DNA from: Cyclobacteriaceae bacterium
GTDB lineage: Bacteria > Bacteroidota > Bacteroidia > Cytophagales > Cyclobacteriaceae
Direction of reading: 5' to 3'
NCBI GenBank assembly: GCA_016787565.1
Contig: JAEUUG010000012.1
Coordinates: 124,001-188,000 of the forward strand
Length of the DNA: 64,000 nucleotides
Made by a program: the position numbers and the translations under genes. Numbering within the stretch: position 1 is the first letter of the stretch; every line of letters begins with the position of its first letter. The notes under the pieces were generated by a model. That model was not told the DNA's origin, did not search any database, and saw nothing but the letters and a program-made list of their open reading frames with translations. Shown here in pieces: positions 10,435-17,954 of this stretch.

Positions 10435-10480
10435 TTCCCTCAGACGGAGGGCATTTTAAAGGTGGTTTGGTTTAGGTTTG

Positions 10481-10515
10481 AAGAGTTATTCTGTTTACAG
10501 GATAACTCTTCATTT
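10481..10515 (+). terminator. Rho-independent terminator after the barrel gene
   Basis: AAGAGTTAT / ATAACTCTT arms, extended by CTG/CAG across one mismatch, close on TTTA. A T-run follows the descending arm after CA. Confidence 0.7.
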
Positions 10516-10571
10516 TTGCAGTGCTCCTGAAATACTTTTGATGTGGCTATCAGATGAACAGCTTGATTTGT

Positions 10572-10683
10572 TTATAAAAAGAGGTCGCCTCTCGACAACC
10601 TCCTCTTAATTTGTAGTCGGGGTGAGATGATTCGAACATCCGACCCTCCCGACTCTGTCGGGATGCGCCACATGGCTACTCTA
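10572..10683 (-). pseudogene. Decayed partial copy of tRNA-Pro and its terminator
   Basis: Bases 10617-10646 match the T-arm and 3' acceptor strand of the intact tRNA-Pro at 10778-10852 exactly. The 5' acceptor strand (CGGGGTG) is absent, the D-arm is only loosely recognisable, and the anticodon arm is replaced by a perfect 7-bp inverted repeat (TCCCGAC/GTCGGGA). Downstream, the terminator hairpin is repeated with two mismatches in its stem. It cannot fold as a tRNA, so I call it a pseudogene from tandem duplication. Confidence 0.7.
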
Positions 10684-10734
10684 GAAAAAAAACTCTCTCG
10701 TATTTCTACTCCAAGGATAATCACATTGAATTTT

Positions 10735-10765
10735 ATAAAAAAAGAGGTTGTCTCTCGACAACCTC
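10735..10765 (-). terminator. Terminator of the tRNA-Pro gene
   Basis: On the minus strand the 9-bp stem GAGGTTGTC / GACAACCTC with a 4-nt loop is followed by seven T. It begins 12 bp after the tRNA 3' end. Confidence 0.8.
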
Positions 10766-10777
10766 CTCTTTCTTTTG

Positions 10778-10852
10778 TCGGGGTGAGATGATTCGAACAT
10801 CCGACCCCCACGTCCCTAACGTGGTGCGCTAACCGGGCTGCGCTACACCCCG
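10778..10852 (-). tRNA. tRNA-Pro, anticodon read as AGG
   Basis: Seventy-five nucleotides fold by eye into a complete cloverleaf. Acceptor CGGGGTG/CACCCCG; D-arm GCGC/GCGC; anticodon stem CCACG/CGTGG with loop TTAGGGA; 5-nt variable loop; T-arm GGATG/CATCT around TTCGAAT; discriminator A. The C1-G72 pair, A73 and G35-G36 are proline identity elements. The loop gives A at position 34 (anticodon AGG), which is unusual for bacteria. CCA is not encoded. A GIY-YIG gene ends 5 bp upstream on the same strand. Confidence 0.9.
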
Positions 10853-10857
10853 AACTA

Positions 10858-11103
10858 TTACTTCAGAAAGTATTCTGAAAAGCTTGTGCGAATGTAGTTT
10901 TTATTCCTCATTCGCTTCAATAGAAACTCAAACTTTAGAGCTTCTGATTTATCTTCAAAATCCCTGCGAAAAATTAACTCCCAAGGACCTTTAAACCGTG
11001 TCCATTTGGCGCGATTACTATTATGATCCGCCACGCGTTGAATCACATTTTCAGTGGAACCATAGTACCACTTCCCTGCTGCTGATTCAATTATATAAAC
11101 ACT
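10858..11103 (-). pseudogene. GIY-YIG nuclease domain gene lacking a normal start codon
   Basis: The frame reads S-VYIIESAAGKWYYGST, the GIY-YIG core (VYI...WYYG), followed by IQRVADHN, GPWELIFRRDF and a C-terminal KSEALKFEFLLKRMRN helix. This is the full small UPF0213/UvrC-N-like domain of about 80 residues. However, a TAA (11104-11106) precedes the domain by one codon and no ATG, GTG or TTG lies before it. The first possible start, GTG at 11046, would delete the catalytic Tyr/Gly motif. It is either a pseudogene with a lost start or frameshifted N-terminus, or uses a non-standard start. Its stop is 5 bp from tRNA-Pro. Confidence 0.7.
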
Positions 11104-11232
11104 TTAGACACCACTTATTCCTATCAATCCATCCGACCCTAAAATGGGGGAGCAATAATAATAACGGAAGTTCCTCAAACCAAATAAATTAAGGCAGAAT
11201 TCAACAAAAATAGAGGGAACAGGAAACGAAGG

Positions 11233-11865
11233 CTATTTTTTCTTATCCTTCTTGAGGCTATTAAAAAACTTTGCCCAGTTAAAAGGATTCAAAAATGGGT
11301 TGGTGACCGGTTGAAATTTATCACTCTGCGAACTGGCCCATTGGTTCATATAATACCGCTGGTTCTGATAGCCATCCATCGGTGTAGTTTTCAAGATAAG
11401 CGCCAATAATTCCTGATTAAGATTGCGTTGATCAATACTTTGGTCACGGGTGGGAATGTTAAGCGCAAGAATCGCTTCTTTGAAGACCTCTTCGGTCGGG
11501 AATTCGGTAATGATCACATCGCTCAGGTATGTCGCATCTTCCACGAGTGTCACCACAATAGTGAGGTACTCATTGGAATGTTGAGGGACAATATAGTGCT
11601 TTCGTTTATACCCAACCGAACTGATTACGATGCTATCTCCTGCTAAAACTGGCATGGAGAAAAACCCTACTCCGTTGGTTGTGGTACCGCGGCCCGCCTT
11701 GGGCACATAAATGTGTACACCCGGCAAGCCAACAGAATCCATCACAATACCCGATAACTGGATAATTCGTTTTTGGGTCTGTCCGAAAGCTTCCCACGAC
11801 CCGGTCACTGCTGCTATGACCAGCACCATTCCAAGAAGAAAAGAAGTATTACGATTCAGCTTCAC
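11233..11865 (-). CDS. Carboxypeptidase-like regulatory domain protein
   Basis: A 210-residue exported protein. A signal peptide (residues 1-29, ending AFGQ) leads into a CarboxypepD_reg-like fold at about 35-115 (IIQLSGIVMDSVGLPGVHIYV...GRGTTTNGVGFFSMPVLAGDSIVISSVGYK). This is the same prealbumin-like module found at the start of SusC-type transporters. The C-terminal 90 residues are helical and polar, ending in a lysine cluster. No TonB plug or barrel follows, so it is not a truncated SusC. Bacteroidota have many such stand-alone proteins of unknown role. It is divergent from the ArsR-like gene at 11955. Confidence 0.75.
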   Translation of the reverse strand: MKLNRNTSFLLGMVLVIAAVTGSWEAFGQTQKRIIQLSGIVMDSVGLPGVHIYVPKAGRGTTTNGVGFFSMPVLAGDSIVISSVGYKRKHYIVPQHSNEYLTIVVTLVEDATYLSDVIITEFPTEEVFKEAILALNIPTRDQSIDQRNLNQELLALILKTTPMDGYQNQRYYMNQWASSQSDKFQPVTNPFLNPFNWAKFFNSLKKDKKK

Positions 11866-11954
11866 AATTCACATTTAATTGACGTTTTCAAATATAGAGA
11901 TAAGCAATATAACTGCCTAATTACATAACTTTGAGTGCTTCACTAAAGTTGCTC

Positions 11955-12341
11955 ATGCGACTCAAAAACTTCAATCTTACGCTTGGTTCGCAAATTTTCA
12001 AGGCCTGTGCAGACGAATCGCGGGTCCGTATCCTGCACCTGATTTTTATGAACGGTGAAATGTGTATTTCCGACCTTGAAAAAATTCTGGATTTTACGCA
12101 AGCAAAAACCTCTCGCCACCTTATTTATTTGAAAAATTCTGGCATCCTCAGTTACAGACGATATAACCACTGGGTGTTTTACCAGATCAAAGACGAAGTT
12201 GGCGATATTATCAATCAAATTTTCCAGTTTTTACGGAAAGACCAACAATTGCAAAAAGATCAGCAACTCTATCAAACTTTATTTACCAATCGGGAGTTAG
12301 CCATCAATAATATTAAAATTGAAGAATGGCGAAAATCGTAA
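11955..12341 (+). CDS. ArsR/SmtB-type winged-helix regulator
   Basis: 128 residues from the ATG at 11955; a TTG at 11931 in frame would add eight. The winged helix-turn-helix spans about residues 10-95: FKACADESRVRILHLIF, the recognition helix TQAKTSRHLIYLKNSGIL, and the wing YRRYNHWVFYQI. No clear ArsR metal-binding cysteine box is visible (isolated Cys only), so the ligand is unknown. The glutamine-rich C-terminal helix (RKDQQLQKDQQLYQ) probably extends the dimer interface. The HAD phosphatase gene begins 13 bp after its stop, so the two form an operon. Confidence 0.75.
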   Translation: MRLKNFNLTLGSQIFKACADESRVRILHLIFMNGEMCISDLEKILDFTQAKTSRHLIYLKNSGILSYRRYNHWVFYQIKDEVGDIINQIFQFLRKDQQLQKDQQLYQTLFTNRELAINNIKIEEWRKS

Positions 12342-12354
12342 CCTCCTAGCCACC

Positions 12355-13050
12355 ATGAACCACTATACCTGCCTGTTTTTTGATCTGGATCATACCCTTT
12401 GGGATTATGAGACCAATTCGCTTGAAACACTCCGTGAACTTTTTGTTGCGCACGATCTTCCGGGTAAAGGTGTCGCAGATTTTACAAGTTTTCACCTGCG
12501 GTTTAAAGAAGTAAACAAGCAATTATGGGAGTTGTATGATCATGGCAAAATCACAAGCGAAATCATTCGCAAGGAGCGCTTCAAACAAATTCTTAAACCA
12601 TTTTATGTTACGGATGACAGGTTAAGCGATGTACTCTCGTACGAATACCTCCATGAGTGCCCCAAGAAAAGCAACCTTATACCACACGCCATCGAAACAC
12701 TGGAATACCTGGTAGGCAAATACAAAATGACTGTCATCACCAATGGCTTCGAGGAAATCCAGAACACCAAATTAAGCTCTGGCAACCTGCACCATTTTTT
12801 TGACCACGTCATCACATCACAAAAAGCAGGATGTAAAAAACCCGCACGCGAAATTTTTGAGTTTGCCCTGAATGCGAATGCGATACAATCCGATCAGGCG
12901 GCCATGATTGGCGATAATTTAATTACCGATATTGGAGGTGCACGAAACGCCTCTGTGGATACCGTATTTTATAACCCGGATGCGCTTGAACACGCAGAAG
13001 AAGTAACGCACGAAATCAACACCTTGCAACAACTTCGGGAAATCTTATAG
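12355..13050 (+). CDS. yjjG: YjjG-family HAD nucleotidase
   Basis: 231 residues from the ATG at 12355, chosen because the HAD motif follows at once and the longer frame overlaps the upstream gene. Motif I is FFDLDHTLWD (nucleophile and acid/base Asp). Motif II is TVITNGF, motif III the Lys in GCKKPAREIF, and motif IV GDNLITDIGGA. A helical cap occupies about residues 20-95. The family dephosphorylates (non-canonical) pyrimidine nucleoside monophosphates in the cytoplasm, a house-cleaning role. Substrate preference here is inferred from family only. Confidence 0.85.
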   Translation: MNHYTCLFFDLDHTLWDYETNSLETLRELFVAHDLPGKGVADFTSFHLRFKEVNKQLWELYDHGKITSEIIRKERFKQILKPFYVTDDRLSDVLSYEYLHECPKKSNLIPHAIETLEYLVGKYKMTVITNGFEEIQNTKLSSGNLHHFFDHVITSQKAGCKKPAREIFEFALNANAIQSDQAAMIGDNLITDIGGARNASVDTVFYNPDALEHAEEVTHEINTLQQLREIL

Positions 13051-13073
13051 TGAAGCGGATCACTCTGAAATAT

Positions 13074-13081
13074 TAACTTTG
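13074..13081 (+). promoter_or_regulatory. Candidate -7 element for pruA
   Basis: TAACTTTG matches the Bacteroidota TAnnTTTG element exactly, 41 bp before the pruA ATG. No good TTG/TTTG -33 element is seen at 19-21 bp. Confidence 0.45.
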
Positions 13082-13121
13082 CATATCAATTCACAACTCA
13101 TTAACCTATAAATAGTGTTTT

Positions 13122-14753
13122 ATGCCGAAAGGATTTTATAATGTTCCGGTACCGAAAAATGAACCCGTTCTCAGTTATGCACCAGGCAGCAAAGAACGAA
13201 AGGCCCTTAAAAAGGCCATTGATGAAGCCCGTGCAGTTGAACTGGATATTCCCATGTACATTGGCAGCGAAGAAGTTCGTACCAATACTAAAAAAAGATT
13301 ATCGCCTCCGCATGACCATCATCATACGTTAGGTTATTTTCATGAAGGTGATGCCTCACATGTTGAGCAGGCCATTCAGGCTGCTCTCGGTGCCAAGGAT
13401 CTTTGGGCCTCACTGGGTTGGGAACACCGGGCCAGTATTTTTTTAAAAGCAGCAGAACTTCTGGCGGGTCCGTACCGGTATAAAATCAATGCCGCCACCA
13501 TGTTGGGTCAATCTAAGAGTCCCTATCAGGCCGAGATTGATTCCGCCTGCGAGTTGATTGATTTTCTGCGGTTCAATGTGCATTTTATGAGTGAGATTTA
13601 CCGCGATCAGCCAGAATCGTCACCCGGTGTTTGGAACAGAATGGAATATCGTCCACTCGAAGGATTTACCTTTGCCCTAACGCCCTTCAACTTCACCGCC
13701 ATTGCCGGCAATCTTCCCACCAGTATGGCCATGATGGGAAATACGGTGGTATGGAAACCAGCTAATACGCAAATTTATGCCGCCAATGTGATCATGCAGG
13801 TGCTAAAAGAAGCCGGTCTTCCGGATGGTGTCATCAACTTGATTTATGTAACCGGACCAACGGCCGGAGATGTAATTTTCAGCCACCGCGATTTTGCCGG
13901 ACTTCATTTTACTGGAAGCACCGGAGTATTTCAAAATATGTGGAAGACTATTGGTAATAATATCCATACCTATAAATCCTATCCCCGAATTGTTGGCGAA
14001 ACCGGAGGAAAGGACTTTGTGATGGTACATAAAAGTGCTAACCCAAGAGAAGTTTCTACTGCCCTTTCCCGTGGTGCGTTTGAGTACCAGGGGCAGAAAT
14101 GCTCGGCAGCATCCAGAGCCTATATTCCCTCCAATCTTTGGGACGATGTGAAGCAATTTCTGCTGGAAGATTTGAAGAGCTTCAAAATGGGGGGAACCGA
14201 GGACTTTGGTAATTTCTTCAATGCTGTAATTGATGAGAAGGCCTTTACTTCTATAACCGGTTACATTGAAAAAGCGAGACAGAATCCGCTAAACGAAATC
14301 ATTGCCGGGGGAAAATATGATAAGTCGAAAGGATACTTCATCGAGCCAACAGTTTTTGTCAGCAAAGATCCTTCTTCCCTTACCATGTGTGAAGAGATTT
14401 TTGGTCCTGTTTTAACAATCTACGTTTACCATGCAGAAAATTTCGAACAGACGCTGGAACTGGTCGATCAAACTTCTCCCTATGCACTGACCGGCTCCAT
14501 CATAGCAAAAGATCGCTATGCGATTGAACTTGCTACCAAAAAACTTTCGAATGCTGCAGGTAATTTCTACATCAATGATAAACCTACCGGAGCGGTAGTG
14601 GGCCAACAACCGTTTGGTGGAGCCCGTGGATCTGGAACAAATGATAAGGCTGGTGCCAAGGTAAACCTGCTACGCTGGGTTTCGCTACGTACCATAAAAG
14701 AAACTTTTGTTCCACCAGTAGATTACCGCTACCCCTTCCTCGATAAGGAATAA
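13122..14753 (+). CDS. pruA: L-glutamate gamma-semialdehyde (1-pyrroline-5-carboxylate) dehydrogenase
   Basis: 543 residues, full length for the stand-alone P5C dehydrogenase of the PruA type. The enzyme oxidises glutamate semialdehyde to glutamate with NAD+ as the second step of proline catabolism. Visible signatures are the N-terminal PVPKNEPVLSYAPGS, the Rossmann loop FTGSTGVF, the general base Glu293 in VGETGGKDF, the nucleophile Cys327 in YQGQKCSAASRAY, and the C-terminal QQPFGGARGSGTN. No proline dehydrogenase gene is adjacent. The transcript ends at the shared hairpin at 14778-14806. Confidence 0.95.
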   Translation: MPKGFYNVPVPKNEPVLSYAPGSKERKALKKAIDEARAVELDIPMYIGSEEVRTNTKKRLSPPHDHHHTLGYFHEGDASHVEQAIQAALGAKDLWASLGWEHRASIFLKAAELLAGPYRYKINAATMLGQSKSPYQAEIDSACELIDFLRFNVHFMSEIYRDQPESSPGVWNRMEYRPLEGFTFALTPFNFTAIAGNLPTSMAMMGNTVVWKPANTQIYAANVIMQVLKEAGLPDGVINLIYVTGPTAGDVIFSHRDFAGLHFTGSTGVFQNMWKTIGNNIHTYKSYPRIVGETGGKDFVMVHKSANPREVSTALSRGAFEYQGQKCSAASRAYIPSNLWDDVKQFLLEDLKSFKMGGTEDFGNFFNAVIDEKAFTSITGYIEKARQNPLNEIIAGGKYDKSKGYFIEPTVFVSKDPSSLTMCEEIFGPVLTIYVYHAENFEQTLELVDQTSPYALTGSIIAKDRYAIELATKKLSNAAGNFYINDKPTGAVVGQQPFGGARGSGTNDKAGAKVNLLRWVSLRTIKETFVPPVDYRYPFLDKE

Positions 14754-14777
14754 AATAGTAAGTTGATATTGAAAGTA

Positions 14778-14806
14778 AAGAGGCTGTCTTTTTTCGACAG
14801 CCTCTT
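14778..14806. terminator. Bidirectional terminator between pruA and creD
   Basis: An 11-bp perfect stem (AAGAGGCTGTC / GACAGCCTCTT) with a 7-nt T-rich loop between two convergent genes. Confidence 0.8.
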
Positions 14807-14811
14807 ATTAT

Positions 14812-16233
14812 TTATTCGGATACCTTGGTGGTGTCGTGATACCAATTAATTTTTCGGGAGAAATACATCAGCGCTGCAATGATCAGGAATAATCCGATAC
14901 TGCCCAGCAGCAACGAGAAATCTTGCTGTAATATTATAATAAAGATAAAAGAGTAGAATATGATAAGCAGCGTGGTAAACAAAATTACCAAACCCCTTCT
15001 CTTTAAAAATGTGGTGGAATAAAAACTGATCAACGCTACAGTCGCAAGCGTTGAAATAATGTACGACAGATTATAACCCAAGTGCTCTGAGATACTCAAT
15101 AATAAAATGTAGTAGATAATCAAGGCAGCTCCAATCAATATATATTGAAACGGATGAATCCGTATCTTCTGTGAAATTTCCACCATAAAAAGTGCAACGA
15201 AAGTCAGCAAAATAATGAGTTGACCATACTTGGATGTTCGCATGCTTTTCTGGTACTGATCAACTGGAATAAGCAATTTCAATCCGAAATCAGCGCCACT
15301 TAATTTCTGATCACCCTCCTTCCAGGATTGCAAAAAAGGACGATTGAAATGCAGCACTTTCCACGAGGCAGAAAAACCTTCCGTTGTGATTTCCCTTTCT
15401 GCCGGTAAAAATTCCCCGTCAAAACTCGGATCGCGCCATGGTCCGGAAAGCGTAACGGAGGTGGTTTTACCCACCGGAACAAAATCAAGTCTTCGGCTTC
15501 CTTTCAAATTTAAATTCACGACCACATTTCCATTAAAATTTTCAGCCTGTTCCCACTTCAATTTGGCAATGATACCGTGACTCGAAAAATGATTTCCGTC
15601 AGAGGATACCGGCATATAATCATCATCGGATGAATCCACTTTTTGCTGAACCGAGATACCCAGGTTTTTGGAGGGCTCAGTGGATAACGGTAAGCCGCCA
15701 ACTGTAAAAAGTGGATTGTCACTGATGCCTCGCAAATCGGTAATACCAAAAACCATATAGGCATCGCCCCATTGCACGCGGTCATCCGGAATAGCAAGGG
15801 CCTTAAAATCGGGTTTGTTAAATACGGATTTAATACTCATCGAAGATTCATACACCACAGCATCAAAAATTCCCCGGTGCAGGGTTTGAGGATTTATCGT
15901 TCCACTTATCGTAAGATCCTCTGGAAGGAAAAATGCTTTTTCAATTTGCTCACGAATTTCCGTTCCGTCTTTGCCCCGATCAATTATGATTTGCTTACGA
16001 TAGGGCACAACTAAGACAGGTCCTGAAATGGTTTGGCTACCCGACCATTTATCAGCCACTTCCTGCATAACATCAGCTGCACGTTGCTGTCGCTCCACAA
16101 TAACCTCCTTGATCCACGAAGCCGGGATCAGCAAGATTAAAATGAGAAAGCCGATAGACATCATTTTTACAGTGATTGATTCCTGTATCCAGCGATTCAA
16201 TCGCTCAAAGAGATTAGTTGAAGGTTGTTCCAT
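14812..16233 (-). CDS. creD: Inner-membrane protein CreD family
   Basis: 473 residues, typical CreD length. One N-terminal helix (VKMMSIGFLILILLIPASWI, about 23-42) precedes the signature VERQQRAADVMQEVADKWSG and a large periplasmic region (about 50-330) with GPVLVVPY. Five or six closely spaced helices fill about 335-465. CreD proteins are cell-envelope integrity factors linked in Gammaproteobacteria to the CreBC system and colicin tolerance; the mechanism is unknown. It lies downstream of its probable regulator (16289-16591). A palindrome half-matching the operator at 17212 sits at 16246-16261, just before its start. Confidence 0.9.
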   Translation of the reverse strand: MEQPSTNLFERLNRWIQESITVKMMSIGFLILILLIPASWIKEVIVERQQRAADVMQEVADKWSGSQTISGPVLVVPYRKQIIIDRGKDGTEIREQIEKAFFLPEDLTISGTINPQTLHRGIFDAVVYESSMSIKSVFNKPDFKALAIPDDRVQWGDAYMVFGITDLRGISDNPLFTVGGLPLSTEPSKNLGISVQQKVDSSDDDYMPVSSDGNHFSSHGIIAKLKWEQAENFNGNVVVNLNLKGSRRLDFVPVGKTTSVTLSGPWRDPSFDGEFLPAEREITTEGFSASWKVLHFNRPFLQSWKEGDQKLSGADFGLKLLIPVDQYQKSMRTSKYGQLIILLTFVALFMVEISQKIRIHPFQYILIGAALIIYYILLLSISEHLGYNLSYIISTLATVALISFYSTTFLKRRGLVILFTTLLIIFYSFIFIIILQQDFSLLLGSIGLFLIIAALMYFSRKINWYHDTTKVSE

Positions 16234-16245
16234 AAATTATTATTT

Positions 16246-16261
16246 TTAAAAGTACTTTGTA
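16246..16261. promoter_or_regulatory. Candidate operator upstream of creD
   Basis: TTAAAAGTACTTTGTA shares its first 13 bases with the perfect palindrome at 17212-17227. It lies 13 bp before the creD start codon. Proposed target of the HTH protein encoded at 16289-16591. Confidence 0.5.
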
Positions 16262-16288
16262 TTTAAAAGTCATAAATCAAAAAAAAAA

Positions 16289-16591
16289 TTACTGTTTCTG
16301 TTGTTTCACCACGGTCTCCAGTGCATCAATATGTTTTCGGAAAGCATTACGACCGCGTTCCGTTGCTTTGTACTTCGTACTGGGTTTTCGATCGATAAAG
16401 GATTTGCTTACCGTAATATATTTCTCCTTCTCCAGGGCTTTCATGTGTGTTGCGAGGTTTCCATCGGTAACCGCCAGCATTTCTTTCAGGGAACTGAAGT
16501 CGTACGAGTCATTGGCGATCAGCACAGACATAATTTGCAACCGAACGCGATGCTCCAGTACTTTATCCAGATTCTCAAAAGGATTTTTCAC
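16289..16591 (-). CDS. Winged-helix transcriptional regulator (HTH_34-like)
   Basis: A 100-residue protein that is essentially one winged helix: VLEHRVRLQIMSVLIANDSYDFSSLKEML, then the recognition helix TDGNLATHMKALEKEKYI and the wing SFIDRKPSTKYKATERG. It belongs to the small MarR/ArsR-like HTH_34 regulators. Its ATG overlaps the upstream gene's stop by 4 bp (16588-16591), showing translational coupling. CreD follows 55 bp downstream. The palindromes at 17212 and 16246 are its likely binding sites, making this an autoregulated envelope-stress module. That regulatory link is inference. Confidence 0.85.
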   Translation of the reverse strand: MKNPFENLDKVLEHRVRLQIMSVLIANDSYDFSSLKEMLAVTDGNLATHMKALEKEKYITVSKSFIDRKPSTKYKATERGRNAFRKHIDALETVVKQQKQ

Positions 16592-17211
16592 CGGTCGTAT
16601 TTATTGTACATAATGGCACCATAAACAATATGGAGTACCCCAAAGCCAAGCGCCCAAAACAAAAGTCCGAAGCCGGCAAAAAAAGAAGCGATCAATCCCA
16701 ATGCGATCTCTGAAATTCCAAGATAGCGCACTTCATCATAGGTGTTGGAACTTCCCTGAATGAGTGCAAGGCCATAAAATATCAAACTGGCTGGTGCGGC
16801 AATTCCAAAATGCCCATTGTATAATAAAGCAAGTATAAAAATACCACCCGCAACAAGAGGTATGGAGATGTTTAGTAATAAGCTTTTGCTTGTGGCGTTC
16901 CACAATTTAACACCATGCAGTCTGGCTTTGCGAATACTCAACCAAAGGCCCGTGGCTATTGATGCCAGTAAAACAGCTGATGCCAGCACCAGAAGTTTCC
17001 AAAGTTTGTCTGGCTCCTGAATGGAATAGATTCGATATTGAAAAGGAGAAACCGGATAATAGGTAATGAAATAGGCTATTACGGCACCCGCGAGCGCATA
17101 CACTCCAGCCAATACACCAGACAATCCACTCAACGAAATAAACTTGGCCGACCGCTCCATCATCGTACGGATGGAGGCTAAGTCTTTTTCATACTCCTTT
17201 ACTTCTTTCAT
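16588..17211 (-). CDS. Hypothetical inner-membrane protein of the creD-regulator operon
   Basis: 207 residues with no signal peptide. A charged N-terminus (MKEVKEYEKDLASIRTMMERS) is followed by about five membrane helices: 28-50 (GLSGVLAGVYALAGAVIAYF), 75-95, 110-130, 135-150 and 170-195. The pattern matches uncharacterised Bacteroidota membrane proteins that regularly precede a small HTH regulator. It is the first gene of the unit, read from the promoter at 17231-17260. It could be an anti-regulator or signal-sensing partner of the HTH protein, by analogy with other membrane-protein/HTH pairs; nothing in the sequence proves this. Confidence 0.75.
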   Translation of the reverse strand: MKEVKEYEKDLASIRTMMERSAKFISLSGLSGVLAGVYALAGAVIAYFITYYPVSPFQYRIYSIQEPDKLWKLLVLASAVLLASIATGLWLSIRKARLHGVKLWNATSKSLLLNISIPLVAGGIFILALLYNGHFGIAAPASLIFYGLALIQGSSNTYDEVRYLGISEIALGLIASFFAGFGLLFWALGFGVLHIVYGAIMYNKYDR

Positions 17212-17227
17212 TTAAAAGTACTTTTAA
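17212..17227. promoter_or_regulatory. Perfect palindromic operator at the transcription start
   Basis: TTAAAAGTACTTTTAA is a perfect 16-bp palindrome immediately before the ATG at 17211 and 3 bp after the -7 element. A repressor bound here would block initiation. A related site precedes creD. Confidence 0.65.
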
Positions 17228-17230
17228 TTA

Positions 17231-17260
17231 CAAAGTTAAAGAACGAATGTTCTGATCAAA
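17231..17260 (-). promoter_or_regulatory. Bacteroidota-type promoter of the creD-regulator operon
   Basis: On the minus strand TTTG (17260-17257), 18 bp, then TAACTTTG (17238-17231), an exact TAnnTTTG. Transcription would start within the palindrome at 17212-17227. Confidence 0.65.
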
Positions 17261-17310
17261 AGGTTATTCAAATTGTTTTTTTTAGGATAGTTCGTTTAAG
17301 AAGCCTTGCA

Positions 17311-17856
17311 CTACGGTGCAGGGCTATGCGCTGGAAGAAATTTGGGGTTTCGGAGCAATGAAGCACTGACCAGGGAAATCAACAAACCTACAGGTAGTAT
17401 TTCCATCAGGGTCATGACAAACCGTATCAGCGGATTTCGATACAAGGCATTAAATTCCTCCATTTCAATTCGGGCAGCCTGAAGTTCAACTTCAGGTACT
17501 CCCTTCAACTTCATTTTCTCAATGGACTTTTCATTCATTTGTTGCATAAAATCTCCCGCAATAGTGTTGTAAGCTATTTCCCAACTCAGGGCATATAGGA
17601 CAGACGCCACCAGCGTTATCAGTAATCCAATTTTTAATCCCGTGAGGAAAGAAATTGACCCACTTCGGTGGTTGTCACGATAATTTTTCACCCCTACAAA
17701 GACAAGGGACAGTGCAATCACCATGGTAGTATAGCCCAGCACCATACCACTGTCCATATTCAAAATACCTTTTTCATGCAGCGGCATGGAAATCATGAGC
17801 ATACCACCTGTAATCGCTCCCGCGATGAGTCCGTAAACAAGAATTATTCTTTTCAT
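17311..17856 (-). CDS. DUF4199 membrane protein
   Basis: 181 residues from the ATG at 17856; an upstream in-frame ATG at 17877 would add seven residues (MIKNLNP) before the natural start MKRIILVYGLIAGA. Four membrane helices (about 5-25, 35-58, 68-92, 140-165) have a charged loop between the third and fourth (MQQMNEKSIEKMKLKGVPEVELQAARIEMEEF). This is the DUF4199 arrangement, common and uncharacterised in Bacteroidota. It lies about 100 bp downstream of the membrane-anchored LuxR-type regulator on the same strand, a recurrent pairing that suggests shared function. Confidence 0.8.
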   Translation of the reverse strand: MKRIILVYGLIAGAITGGMLMISMPLHEKGILNMDSGMVLGYTTMVIALSLVFVGVKNYRDNHRSGSISFLTGLKIGLLITLVASVLYALSWEIAYNTIAGDFMQQMNEKSIEKMKLKGVPEVELQAARIEMEEFNALYRNPLIRFVMTLMEILPVGLLISLVSASLLRNPKFLPAHSPAP

Positions 17857-17954
17857 AGGATTTAAATTTTTAATCAAAACAAACTATTGCCTGCTCATCA
17901 TCATTCACCCGAAAGGATGATTTAACCATTATTCCACGAAACCACCCGAAAGCA

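Noticed and set aside
10572-11192. Short frames across the tRNA region (79 residues minus, 64 residues plus)
   Set aside because: They run through the tRNA, its terminator and the GIY-YIG domain in other frames.
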